Shown: in pieces, positions 56,058-64,000 of the stretch
How the letters are laid out: every line of letters begins with the position of its first letter
How positions within the stretch are numbered: the first letter of the stretch is position 1
Assembly: GCA_025666215.1 (NCBI GenBank)
Contig: CP102593.1
Location: forward strand, 1,191,001-1,255,000
Length of the DNA stretch: 64,000 bases
Source of the DNA: Xanthomonas campestris pv. phormiicola
Lineage (GTDB): Bacteria; Pseudomonadota; Gammaproteobacteria; Xanthomonadales; Xanthomonadaceae
Reading direction: 5' to 3'
Notes under the pieces: model-generated
What the model saw: only the letters and a program-made list of their open reading frames with translations
Databases searched by the model: none
Told to the model about the DNA's origin: nothing
Position numbers and translations under genes: made by a program

Positions 56058-56944
56058 GCGCGGCGCGCGACCTGGTCGGCTACAGCGCGCAGCCGCCGGA
56101 CCCGCAGTGGCCGGGTGGGGCGCGGCTGGCGTTGCAGTTCGTCGTCAACTACGAGGAAGGCGCCGAGAACGGCGTGCTCAATGGCGATGCCGGCTCGGAG
56201 GCGTTCCTGTCGGAGATGGTCGGCGCGCACAGCCAGCCGGGCGCGCGCGCGATGGCGATGGAGAGCCTGTACGAATACGGCAGCCGCGCCGGTTTCTGGC
56301 GGCTGCAGCGGTTGTTCGCCGCGCGCGGCGTGCCGGTGACGGTGTTCGGCGTGGCGCAGGCGCTGGCCGCCAATCCCGAAGCGGTGCAGGCGATGCGCGA
56401 CGCCGACTGGGAGATCGCCAGCCACGGCCTGCGCTGGATCGACTACCAGCACGTGCCGGAGGCGACCGAACGCGCGCATATCGCCGCGGCGATCGCGCTG
56501 CACACGCAGGTCACCGGTGCGCGCCCGCTGGGCTGGTACCAGGGCCGCACCAGTCCCAACACCGCGCGGCTGGTGGCCGAGGAGGGCGGCTTCGTCTACG
56601 ACGCCGACAGCTACGCCGACGACCTGCCGTACTACGACCGCCGCCACGGCCGCGCGCAACTGGTGGTGCCGTACACGCTGGACGCCAACGACATGAAGTT
56701 CGTCGCCTACAACGGTTTCGCCGACGGCGAACCGTTCTTCCGCTACCTGCGCGACAGCTTCGAGCAGCTGTGCGCCGAAGGCGGGCGGATGATGTCGGTG
56801 GGCCTGCACGGACGCATCGCCGGACGTCCGGCACGCGCGCTGGCGCTGGCCCGCTTCGTCGATCATGCGCTGGCCAGCGGCCAGGCCTGGATCGCGCGGC
56901 GCATCGACATCGCCCGCCACTGGCAACAGGTGCATCCGGCATGA
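56054..56944 (+). CDS. puuE: PuuE-type allantoinase (polysaccharide deacetylase fold)
   Basis: A 296-residue cofactor-free allantoinase. LQFVVNYEEGAENGVLNGD is the diagnostic start of this family, and IASHGLRWIDYQHVPEATER with GWYQGRTSPNTARLVAEEGG follow. Classical metal-dependent allantoinases are unrelated. It converts (S)-allantoin to allantoate. Its ATG overlaps the aminotransferase stop (ATGA), and the next gene overlaps its own stop the same way. Confidence 0.9.
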   Translation: MSAARDLVGYSAQPPDPQWPGGARLALQFVVNYEEGAENGVLNGDAGSEAFLSEMVGAHSQPGARAMAMESLYEYGSRAGFWRLQRLFAARGVPVTVFGVAQALAANPEAVQAMRDADWEIASHGLRWIDYQHVPEATERAHIAAAIALHTQVTGARPLGWYQGRTSPNTARLVAEEGGFVYDADSYADDLPYYDRRHGRAQLVVPYTLDANDMKFVAYNGFADGEPFFRYLRDSFEQLCAEGGRMMSVGLHGRIAGRPARALALARFVDHALASGQAWIARRIDIARHWQQVHPA

Positions 56945-57321
56945 TCGTCGACGCGCCCGAAGTGCTGGCCGAAGTGCAGGCGGCGTTCGCCGACTACGAA
57001 CGCGCGCTGATGGCCGACGACGTCGCCGCATTGGACCGGCTGTTCCACGATGCGCCGACCACGGTGCGCTACGGCGTCGGCGAAGCGCTGTACGGCGCCG
57101 AGGCGATCCGCGCATTCCGCCGCGGCCGCGGCGGGTCGCCGCAGCGGCGCCTGTTGCGCGTGCAGATCGTCGCCTACGGGCGCGATTTCGCCACCGCCGA
57201 TGCCGAATTCCTGCGCAAGGGCGCGACCCGACCCGGCCGCCAGAGCCAGAGCTGGGTGCGGTTCGCCGACGGCTGGAAGGTGGTATCGGCGCATGTCTCG
57301 CTGCAGGGGGACCACGCATGA
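56941..57321 (+). CDS. hpxZ: HpxZ-like oxalurate catabolism protein
   Basis: A 126-residue SnoaL/NTF2-fold protein. LAEVQAAFADYERALMADDV, RYGVGEALYGAEAIRAFR, GRDFATADAEFLRKG and RQSQSWVRFADGWKVVSAHV match HpxZ. Its exact role in oxalurate breakdown is not settled. It is separated from hpxY and hpxW by about 6.6 kb here, although enteric hpx operons keep them together. Confidence 0.88.
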   Translation: MIVDAPEVLAEVQAAFADYERALMADDVAALDRLFHDAPTTVRYGVGEALYGAEAIRAFRRGRGGSPQRRLLRVQIVAYGRDFATADAEFLRKGATRPGRQSQSWVRFADGWKVVSAHVSLQGDHA

Positions 57322-57809
57322 ACGGCGTGGACTGGAATGCGCTGCCCGAGGCCGAGTTCGTCGCGCGCCTGCACGCGCTGTTCGAGCATTCGCCGTGGGT
57401 GGTGCAACGCGCGGCGGCGCGACGCCCGTTCGCCGATCTGCACGCGGGCCTGCTGCAGGTGCTGCACGCGGCCAGCGCCGACGAGCGGCTGGCGCTGATC
57501 CGTGCGCATCCGGAACTGGCCGGCAAGGCCGCGATCGACGGCAGCCTGACCGCGGCCTCGGCCGCCGAGCAGGCGCAGGCGGGGCTGGATCGGCTCACCG
57601 CGGAGGAGTTCGCGCGGTTCCACGCGCTCAATGCGGCCTATCGCGCGCGTTTCGATTTTCCGTTCATCGTCTGCGTGCGGCTGACCGACAAGGCCGGGAT
57701 TCTTGCCGCGATGCAGGCGCGGTTGGCGAACACGCGCGAGGCAGAGATCGCCGCTGCGCTCGACGAGATCGGCAAGATCGTGCGCTTGCGCCTGGAGGCC
57801 CTGCAATGA
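57318..57809 (+). CDS. uraD: OHCU decarboxylase (UraD)
   Basis: A 163-residue enzyme making (S)-allantoin from OHCU. Typical segments: FEHSPWVVQRAAARRPFADL, LIRAHPELAGKAA with the catalytic His preceding the PEL, GLDRLTAEEFARFHALNAAY and FDFPFIVCVR. The fold is all-helical, length is normal. It overlaps hpxZ by 4 bp and the following FAD enzyme by 4 bp. Confidence 0.93.
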   Translation: MNGVDWNALPEAEFVARLHALFEHSPWVVQRAAARRPFADLHAGLLQVLHAASADERLALIRAHPELAGKAAIDGSLTAASAAEQAQAGLDRLTAEEFARFHALNAAYRARFDFPFIVCVRLTDKAGILAAMQARLANTREAEIAAALDEIGKIVRLRLEALQ

Positions 57810-59251
57810 GCGCCGCGGCAGTCGGCGGTTTGCAGGCGTTGTCGGCGCAGGTCGCGCGCGAGCTGCAGTGGCTTGGCCATGGCGGCTCCGATTGGACTCG
57901 GCCTCAGCAGCATGGTGCAGAGCATGTCTACGACGTGGTCGTCGTCGGCGGCGGGCAGAGCGGGCTGGGCGCGGCGTTCGGTCTGATCCGCGAACGCATC
58001 GCCAATATTCTGGTGATCGACGAGAACCCGGCCGGCCAGGAAGGCCCGTGGGTCACCTATGCGCGCATGGTCACCCTGCGCACGCCGAAGGAACTGAGCG
58101 CGCTGGACTTCGGCATGCCGTCGCTGACCTTCCGTGCCTACTGGGAAGCGCTGCACGGCACGCAGGGCTGGGACGCGCTGGGCAAGATCCCGCGCGCGGA
58201 CTGGATGGACTATCTGCGCTGGTATCGCGAGGCGCTCGGCCTGCCGGTACGCAACCAGGCGCGGCTGCTGCGCATCGAACCGCTGCCGGCGCAGCGCCTG
58301 CAGCGGCTGCACCTGGCCGGCGGCGACAGCCTGCTCGCGCGCAAGGTGATCCTGGCGACCGGCATCCAGGGCGGTGGGCAATGGCACGTGCCGCCGCTGG
58401 TGGCGCAGAAACTGCCGCGCTCGCGCTACGCGCACACCTCCGAAGCGATCGACTACGCGGCGCTGGCCGGGCGCCGCATCGGCATCCTCGGCGGCGGCGC
58501 GTCGGCCTTCGACAACGCGCAGCACGCGCTGGCCGCAGGCGTCGGCGAAGTGCACGTGTTCCTGCGCCGCACCGAACTGCCGCGGGTCAACCCGATCCGG
58601 CACATGGAGCGCAGCGGCATCATCCCGCGCTTCGCCGCGCTGCCCGATGCCGACAAGTACGCGATGATGTCCACCTTCTTCCGCCACAACCAGCCGCCGA
58701 CCAACGACACCTTCGAACGCGCCGCGGCCTGGCCCAATTTCCGCCTGCATCTGGGCAGCCCTTGGCAGGACGTGGCCGAGGACGCCGACGGCGTGCTGGT
58801 GACCACGCCGCACGGACGCCTGCGGTTCGATTTCGTGGTGCTGTCCACCGGCCTGGTCACCGATCCGGCGCTGCGCCCGGAGCTGGCCGCGGTGGCCGAC
58901 GGCATCGCGCGCTGGCGCGACCGCTACCGTCCGCCGCAGGGGCAGGAGCTGCCGCTGCTCGACGCGCATCCCTACCTGGGGCCGGGCTTCGAGCTGTTGC
59001 CGCGCACGCCCGCGCATGCGCCGGCGCTGCACGGCCTGTTCGCGTTCAACTATTCGGCGCTGCTGAGCCTGGGCCTGTCGGCGGCGGCGCTGTCCGGGCT
59101 CAAGCACGCGCTGCCGCGGCTGGTGAAGGCGGTCGCCGACCAGTTGTTCCTGGACGACCGCGAGGCGATCGTCGGCGCCTACATGGACTACGCCGAACCC
59201 GAATTCGTCGGCCAATGGCCGCTGCCGCAACTGGAGGAACGCGTCGGATGA
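57806..59251 (+). CDS. hpyO: FAD-dependent urate hydroxylase, HpyO type
   Basis: A 481-residue two-dinucleotide-fold flavoprotein. FAD site: YDVVVVGGGQSGLGAAFG; NAD(P)H site: GRRIGILGGGASAFDNAQ; a conserved late segment is VVLSTGLVTDPALRPEL. It sits between uraD and uraH, exactly where a urate-oxidising enzyme is needed; no PucL uricase, HpxO or PuuD gene is present. From memory, a Xanthomonas campestris FAD enzyme of this family (HpyO) was shown to hydroxylate urate to 5-hydroxyisourate and is unrelated in family to HpxO. Identity here rests on that knowledge plus position. Confidence 0.85.
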   Translation: MSAAAVGGLQALSAQVARELQWLGHGGSDWTRPQQHGAEHVYDVVVVGGGQSGLGAAFGLIRERIANILVIDENPAGQEGPWVTYARMVTLRTPKELSALDFGMPSLTFRAYWEALHGTQGWDALGKIPRADWMDYLRWYREALGLPVRNQARLLRIEPLPAQRLQRLHLAGGDSLLARKVILATGIQGGGQWHVPPLVAQKLPRSRYAHTSEAIDYAALAGRRIGILGGGASAFDNAQHALAAGVGEVHVFLRRTELPRVNPIRHMERSGIIPRFAALPDADKYAMMSTFFRHNQPPTNDTFERAAAWPNFRLHLGSPWQDVAEDADGVLVTTPHGRLRFDFVVLSTGLVTDPALRPELAAVADGIARWRDRYRPPQGQELPLLDAHPYLGPGFELLPRTPAHAPALHGLFAFNYSALLSLGLSAAALSGLKHALPRLVKAVADQLFLDDREAIVGAYMDYAEPEFVGQWPLPQLEERVG

Positions 59252-59580
59252 GCACGCTATCGACCCATGTGCTGGACCTGAGCCGCGGCGTGCCTGCCGC
59301 CGGCGTGGCGGTGCGGCTGTTCGCCGGCCAGACGCTGCTGCATGCCGGCGTCACCGATGCCGATGGGCGCTGCCCGGCGCTGCGCGAACTGACGCTGGCG
59401 TCGGGCCGCTACCGGCTGGAATTCGCGGTGGCCGACTATTTCCGCGGCCAGGGCGTGGCCTTGCCCGAGCCGCCGTTCGTGGACGTGGTGCCGATCGCGT
59501 TCGGCCTGGCCGATGCCGCGCACTGCCACGTGCCGCTGCTGGTCTCGCCGTTCGGCTATTCCACCTACCGGGGCAGCTGA
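59248..59580 (+). CDS. uraH: 5-hydroxyisourate hydrolase (transthyretin-like)
   Basis: A 110-residue transthyretin-related hydrolase. The N-terminal LSTHVLDLSRGVPAAGVAVR and the C-terminal signature YSTYRGS (normally Y-R-G-S) are present, with the catalytic His in STHVLD and Arg near HCHVPLL. There is no signal peptide. It turns 5-hydroxyisourate into OHCU and follows hpyO with overlap. Confidence 0.95.
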   Translation: MSTLSTHVLDLSRGVPAAGVAVRLFAGQTLLHAGVTDADGRCPALRELTLASGRYRLEFAVADYFRGQGVALPEPPFVDVVPIAFGLADAAHCHVPLLVSPFGYSTYRGS

Positions 59581-59581
59581 G

Positions 59582-61051
59582 ATGGACGCGGTGCGGTTCC
59601 TGCTCGATGGGCAAGTGCTGGAACTGGAGGCGGGCGACCCGACCGCCAGCGTGCTCGATCTGCTGCGCTACCGGCTCGGCCGCACCGGCAGCAAGGAAGG
59701 CTGCGCCGAGGGCGATTGCGGCGCCTGCACGGTGCTGGTCGGCGAACTGGCCGGAGCCGACGGCGCCGAGCGGGTGCGCTGGCGCGCGCTCAACGCCTGC
59801 ATCCTGTTCGTGCCGATGCTCGACGGCAAGGCGCTGCTGACCGTGGAGAGCCTGGCCGCCGGCGGTGCGCTGCATCCGCTGCAGGACGAACTGGTGCAAC
59901 GCCACGGCTCGCAGTGCGGCTTCTGCACGCCCGGGTTCGTGATGTCGCTGTACGCGCGCAGCATCGGCGCGCTGGGCACCGAACAGGCGGCGCTGGCCGA
60001 CGTGATCGCCGGTAATCTGTGCCGTTGCACCGGCTATGGCCCGATCCTGGAGGCCGGCGCGGCGGTGCCGGTGGCGCCGCGCGACGATGTGGACACGCTC
60101 GCCGGCTTGCGCGCGCTGCGCCGCCGCACCGCGCTGGCGCAAACGCATGCCGATGCGGCCGCCGGCCGCATCCGGCGCAGCGTGGCTCCGCGCAGCGCCG
60201 ACGAACTGGCGGCGTTGCTGCTGGAACGTCCCGACGCGCGCCTGGTCGCCGGCGCCACCGATGTCGGCCTGTGGGTGACCAAGCAGCAGCGCGTGCTCGA
60301 CGATGTGGTGTTCATCGGCGACATCCCCGAGTTGCGCCAATTGCACGAAACAGCCGACGGTCTGAACATCGGCGCCTGCGTGCGCTACAGCGAGGCGCAT
60401 GCCGCATTGGCCGCGCTGCACCCGGCGCTGGGCGAGCTGCTGCGGCGCATCGGCGGGACCCAGGTGCGCAACGCCGGCACCATCGGCGGCAACATCGCCA
60501 ACGGCTCGCCGATCGGCGACATGCCGCCGGCGCTGATCGCGCTCGGCGCCACGCTGACCCTGCGCCATGGCGACGCGCGGCGCAGCTTGCCGCTGGAGGA
60601 GTTCTTCCTGGCTTACGGCCGCCAGGCACGGCTGCCCGGCGAGTTCGTCGAAAGCGTCTATGTGCCGCGCCCGGCGGCCGCCACGCTGTATCGCGTGGAC
60701 AAGCTCAGCAAACGCTTCGACAGCGATATCTCCGCGGTCTGCGGCGCGTTCGCGCTATGCATCGCCGATGGTGTGGTGACGCAGGCGCGGATCGCTTTCG
60801 GCGGCATGGCCGGCATTCCGCAGCGCGCGCCTGGCGCCGAACAGGCCTTGCGCGGTCAGCCGTGGAGCGAGGCAACGCTCGAGGCCGCCGCGGCGACGCT
60901 GGCGCAGGACTTCAGTCCGCTCAGCGATGCGCGTGGCTCGGCGGCGTATCGCCTGGCGGTGGCCGCGAACCTGCTGCGGCGGTTGTGGATCGGGCATGCG
61001 CATCCGCACGAACCGCTGTCGGTGCTGGCCTTGGAACTGGTCGATGGCTGA
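59582..61051 (+). CDS. xdhA: Xanthine dehydrogenase small subunit (XdhA), Fe-S and FAD
   Basis: A 489-residue subunit. Two [2Fe-2S] motifs: GCAEGDCGACTVLVG and SQCGFCTPGF followed by GNLCRCTGYGPI. The FAD domain contains LVAGATDVGLWVTKQ and RNAGTIGGNIANGSPIGDM. It passes electrons from the molybdenum centre to FAD and NAD+. The start (ATG 59582) is one base past the uraH stop. It partners with the next gene. Confidence 0.95.
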   Translation: MDAVRFLLDGQVLELEAGDPTASVLDLLRYRLGRTGSKEGCAEGDCGACTVLVGELAGADGAERVRWRALNACILFVPMLDGKALLTVESLAAGGALHPLQDELVQRHGSQCGFCTPGFVMSLYARSIGALGTEQAALADVIAGNLCRCTGYGPILEAGAAVPVAPRDDVDTLAGLRALRRRTALAQTHADAAAGRIRRSVAPRSADELAALLLERPDARLVAGATDVGLWVTKQQRVLDDVVFIGDIPELRQLHETADGLNIGACVRYSEAHAALAALHPALGELLRRIGGTQVRNAGTIGGNIANGSPIGDMPPALIALGATLTLRHGDARRSLPLEEFFLAYGRQARLPGEFVESVYVPRPAAATLYRVDKLSKRFDSDISAVCGAFALCIADGVVTQARIAFGGMAGIPQRAPGAEQALRGQPWSEATLEAAAATLAQDFSPLSDARGSAAYRLAVAANLLRRLWIGHAHPHEPLSVLALELVDG

Positions 61052-63374
61052 CGGCCCTGCCACCGCGGATGCGGCGTTGCCGCAGGTGCATCGTTCGCTG
61101 CGCCACGACAGCGCGCAGGGGCATGTCAGCGGCCAGGCGCGCTACATCGACGACCTGCCCGAACCGCCGGGCATGCTGCATCTGGCGTTCGGCCTGAGCG
61201 AACACGCGCATGCGCGGCTGCTGCGCGTGGACCTGGCGCCGGTGCGCGCGGCGCCCGGGGTGGTGGCGGTATTCGCCGCCGCCGATATTCCCGGCGAGAA
61301 CAACGTCGCCCCGGTCGCGCACGACGATCCGCTGTTCGCGCGCGACGACGTGCTCTATCACGGCCAGCCGCTGTTCGTCGTCGCTGCCGACAGCCATGCC
61401 GCGGCACGGCGCGCCGCGCGGCTGGCGCGGGTCGAGTACGCGCCGCTGCCGGCACTGTTGAGCATCGCCCAGGCGCGCGCCGCCGGTGCGGTGCTGGAAC
61501 CTGCGCAGCGCATGGCGCGCGGCGGCGACGTCGATGCCGCCCTGGCCGCGGCGCCGCGGCGCTGCAGCGGTGCGCTGGAGATCGGCGGGCAGGAACATTT
61601 CTATCTGGAAGGGCAGATCGCCGTGGCGTTGCCCGGCGAGCAGGGCCAGCTGCATGTGCTGTCCTCGACCCAGCACCCGAGCGAGGTGCAGCACCTGATC
61701 GCGGAACTGCTCGGGCTTAGTAGCGCCGACGTGACCGTGGAGGTGCGGCGCATGGGCGGCGCGTTCGGCGGCAAGGAGACCCAGGCGGCGGCGCCGGCCG
61801 CGGCCTGCGCGCTGGTCGCCGCGCTGACCGGGCGCCCGGCCAAGCTGCGCTACGACCGCGACGACGACATGCGCATCACCGGCAAGCGCCACGACTTCCA
61901 GGTCGACTACAGCGTCGGCTTCGACCACGACGGCCGCCTCCTGGCGCTGCGCCTGGAACTGGCCTCGCGCTGCGGCGCCACCACCGACCTGTCGCTGGCG
62001 ATCAACGACCGCGCGATGTTCCATGCCGACAACTGCTACTGGCTGCCGGTGGTGGAGATCGTCTCGCACCGGCTGCGCACGCACACCGTGTCCAACACCG
62101 CGTTCCGCGGCTTCGGCGGGCCGCAGGGCATGCTGGCGATCGAGCGGGTGCTGGACGCGGTCGCCGCCGCGCTCGGCCGCGATGCGCTGGCGGTGCGCCG
62201 CGCCAACCTGTACGCGGCGCCGGACCGCAACGTCACCCCGTACGGCATGACCGTGGAGGACAACGTCGCGCCGGCCTTGATCGAGGAACTGGCCGCGCGT
62301 GCCGACTACGCCGCACGCCAGGCGGCGGTGGCCGCGTTCAACGCGCGCCACCGGGTGTTGAAGAAAGGCCTGGCGCTGACCCCGGTGAAGTTCGGCATCA
62401 GCTTCACCACCAGCCACCTCAACCAGGCCGGCGCGCTGGTGCTGGTCTATGCCGACGGCTCGGTGCAGCTCAACCACGGCGGCACCGAGATGGGCCAGGG
62501 GCTGATGATCAAGGTCGCGCAGATCGTCGCCGACGTGTTCGGCATCGGCATCGAGCGCGTGCGCATCACCGCCACGCGCACCGACAAGGTGCCCAATACC
62601 TCGGCCACCGCGGCGTCCTCGGGCACCGACCTCAACGGCATGGCCGCCTACAACGCGGCCAGCGCCATTCGCGCGCGGCTGGCGGCGCTGGCCGCCGAAC
62701 GCGGCGGGGTGGCGCCGGAGCAGGTGCGCTTCGCTGCCGGCAAGGTCGTCGCCGGTGGCCTGGAACTGGAGTTCGGCGTGCTGTGCCGGCAGGCGCACAT
62801 GGCGCGTATCTCGCTGGCGGCCAGCGGCTACTACGCCACGCCGAAGATCCACTACGACCGCGCCCGCCACCGCGGCCGCCCGTTCTACTACTTCGCCTAC
62901 GGCGCGGCGCTGAGCGAAGTGGTGATCGACACGCTGACCGGCGAGCACAGGGTGCTGGCGGTGGACGTGCTGCACGATGTCGGCCGTTCGCTGAATCCGG
63001 CGATCGACCTGGGCCAGATCGAAGGCGGCTTCGTCCAGGGCATGGGCTGGCTGACCACCGAGGAACTGGTCTACGACGCGCACGGCCGGCTGCTGACCCA
63101 TGCGCCGTCCACCTACAAGATTCCCACCGCCAGCGATCGCCCGGCGCGGATGGACATCCGCCTGTGGCAGGCCGGCCGCAACGAAGAGGCGACCATCCAT
63201 CGCTCCAAGGCGGTCGGCGAACCGCCGCTGATGCTGGCGATCTCGGTGTTCTCGGCGCTGACCCAGGCCGTGGCCGCGGCGGTGCCGGGCGCCGGCGTGC
63301 CGGCACTGGACGCGCCGGCTACGCCGGAGCGGATCCTGGCCGCGATCGCGGCGGGCAACGCCGATGCGCGCTGA
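61044..63374 (+). CDS. xdhB: Xanthine dehydrogenase molybdenum-binding subunit (XdhB)
   Basis: A 776-residue molybdopterin subunit. Motifs: EVRRMGGAFGGKETQ, NTAFRGFGGPQGMLAIE, LNHGGTEMGQGLMIK, and KAVGEPPLMLAISVF with the catalytic Glu. It oxidises hypoxanthine and xanthine to urate. Its start overlaps xdhA by 8 bp. The enzyme needs molybdenum cofactor, linking it to the modABC operon at the left end. Confidence 0.95.
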   Translation: MADGPATADAALPQVHRSLRHDSAQGHVSGQARYIDDLPEPPGMLHLAFGLSEHAHARLLRVDLAPVRAAPGVVAVFAAADIPGENNVAPVAHDDPLFARDDVLYHGQPLFVVAADSHAAARRAARLARVEYAPLPALLSIAQARAAGAVLEPAQRMARGGDVDAALAAAPRRCSGALEIGGQEHFYLEGQIAVALPGEQGQLHVLSSTQHPSEVQHLIAELLGLSSADVTVEVRRMGGAFGGKETQAAAPAAACALVAALTGRPAKLRYDRDDDMRITGKRHDFQVDYSVGFDHDGRLLALRLELASRCGATTDLSLAINDRAMFHADNCYWLPVVEIVSHRLRTHTVSNTAFRGFGGPQGMLAIERVLDAVAAALGRDALAVRRANLYAAPDRNVTPYGMTVEDNVAPALIEELAARADYAARQAAVAAFNARHRVLKKGLALTPVKFGISFTTSHLNQAGALVLVYADGSVQLNHGGTEMGQGLMIKVAQIVADVFGIGIERVRITATRTDKVPNTSATAASSGTDLNGMAAYNAASAIRARLAALAAERGGVAPEQVRFAAGKVVAGGLELEFGVLCRQAHMARISLAASGYYATPKIHYDRARHRGRPFYYFAYGAALSEVVIDTLTGEHRVLAVDVLHDVGRSLNPAIDLGQIEGGFVQGMGWLTTEELVYDAHGRLLTHAPSTYKIPTASDRPARMDIRLWQAGRNEEATIHRSKAVGEPPLMLAISVFSALTQAVAAAVPGAGVPALDAPATPERILAAIAAGNADAR

Positions 63375-64000
63375 CTGGAGCCTGCAGGCCGAAGCGGCGC
63401 TGGCGCGGGGTGCGACCGCGCTGGTCACGGTGCTGGCCACCGCCGGCTCGACTCCGCGCGAGGCCGGCACGCGCATGCTGGTGAGCGCCGACGGCAGCAT
63501 CGGCACCATCGGCGGCGGCGTGCTCGAGTGGCGCGCCTGTGCGCTGGCGCGCGAGCTGCTGGCGCAGCCGCCGGGCAGCTGGCGGGTGCAGGACTATACC
63601 CTTGGCGCGCCGGCGCGCGCGCTGCGCTGCGGCGGCGCTTGCGCGGACTGCGCGGGGCACGCCCAGGCCGACGACCTGCTCGGCCAGTGCTGCGGCGGCC
63701 GCGTGCGCCTGCTGCTGGAACGGCTGGATCCGGCGCACAGCGACTGGCTGCGGCAGGCGACGCTGGGACGCACGGTGTTGACCCGGCTGTTGCCTGGCCG
63801 CCTCGATCACTGCATCAGCGATGCGCCGCCGCAAGCGCTGTCTTTGCGGGCGCCGGCGCCCACGGCCGGCGCGCTGCTGGCGCAGGCGACCGGCGCGCGA
63901 TGCACGCCGCTGTATCTGTTCGGCGCCGGCCACGTCGGCGTCGCCATCGCGCGTGCGCTGCACGGCCTGCCGTTCGCGCTGGACTGGTTCGATCCGCGCG
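63364..64000 (+). CDS. xdhC: XdhC, molybdenum cofactor insertion protein (partial, runs off the end)
   Basis: The first 212 residues of an XdhC protein. VTVLATAGSTPREAGTRMLV and GTIGGGVLEWRACA are the conserved start, LGQCCGGRVRLLLE the central motif, and LYLFGAGHVGVAIARAL the Rossmann part. A small insertion rich in cysteine (CGGACADC, residues about 81-88) precedes the central motif. The ATG overlaps the xdhB stop by 11 bp. It inserts sulfurated molybdenum cofactor into XdhB. The gene continues past the window. Confidence 0.92.
   Translation, partial: MRADWSLQAEAALARGATALVTVLATAGSTPREAGTRMLVSADGSIGTIGGGVLEWRACALARELLAQPPGSWRVQDYTLGAPARALRCGGACADCAGHAQADDLLGQCCGGRVRLLLERLDPAHSDWLRQATLGRTVLTRLLPGRLDHCISDAPPQALSLRAPAPTAGALLAQATGARCTPLYLFGAGHVGVAIARALHGLPFALDWFDPR

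Overview
The window is GC-rich (roughly 68-70%), densely coded chromosomal DNA with no rRNA, tRNA, phage, transposase or CRISPR array that I could see. Gene content and style (a GapA/Pgk/pyruvate kinase/class I aldolase stretch, paired OmpW-like porins, a DUF2339/DUF3999 pair, an HpyO-type urate hydroxylase, TonB-dependent receptors, short dispersed GTGGGAGCGACTT palindromes) point to Xanthomonas or a close relative in the Lysobacteraceae. The species cannot be fixed from the sequence alone.

Left part (0.2-10.6 kb): a flavin reductase; a minus-strand molybdate operon (small periplasmic molybdopterin-domain protein, modA, modB, and a short modC without the usual C-terminal molybdate-binding domain); a sulfur-stress operon of rhodanese, a BigR-type ArsR repressor and an ETHE1/Blh-type persulfide dioxygenase; a divergent RND efflux adaptor and pump; an OsmC-like gene broken by an in-frame TAG; and trxC. 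From 10.7 to 17.2 kb lie an exported S1/P1 nuclease, two OmpW-like porins, small exported proteins and a chemoreceptor-like protein with reversed domain order. Central glycolysis is interleaved: gap (13.2 kb), pgk with a HAD phosphatase (21.8 kb), pyruvate kinase (23.9 kb) and class I aldolase (25.6 kb). Between gap and pgk sits the DUF2339/DUF3999 membrane pair.

Middle (26.8-39.5 kb): a divergent response regulator and 7TMR-DISM histidine kinase; a two-partner secretion system (TpsB transporter, 1924-residue TpsA adhesin with GLUG and MBG-like repeats); a macro-domain protein; a small membrane protein with two L7/L12-like modules; and an ICMT-like methyltransferase.

Right part (39.6-64 kb) is a continuous plus-strand purine-utilisation island: an AzgA-type purine permease, an exported adenosine deaminase, a TonB-dependent receptor, a divergent nucleoside hydrolase, the oxalurate-branch enzymes HpxY/AtzE and HpxW, a TPR protein, a LysR regulator, a purine nucleoside permease-like exported protein, and then a ten-gene overlapping operon (allantoate amidohydrolase, ureidoglycine-glyoxylate aminotransferase, PuuE allantoinase, HpxZ, UraD, HpyO, UraH, XdhA, XdhB, XdhC). 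Together they encode a path from extracellular nucleosides through (hypo)xanthine, urate, 5-hydroxyisourate, OHCU, allantoin, allantoate and ureidoglycine to oxalurate and beyond. Three promoters in this island share one layout: a TTGC-N7-GCAA dyad about 22 bp upstream of a -35 box that is followed by a 17-bp spacer and a -10 box. This suggests one regulon, possibly controlled by the LysR protein encoded inside it. The molybdate transporter at the left end would supply the cofactor metal for Xdh at the right end.
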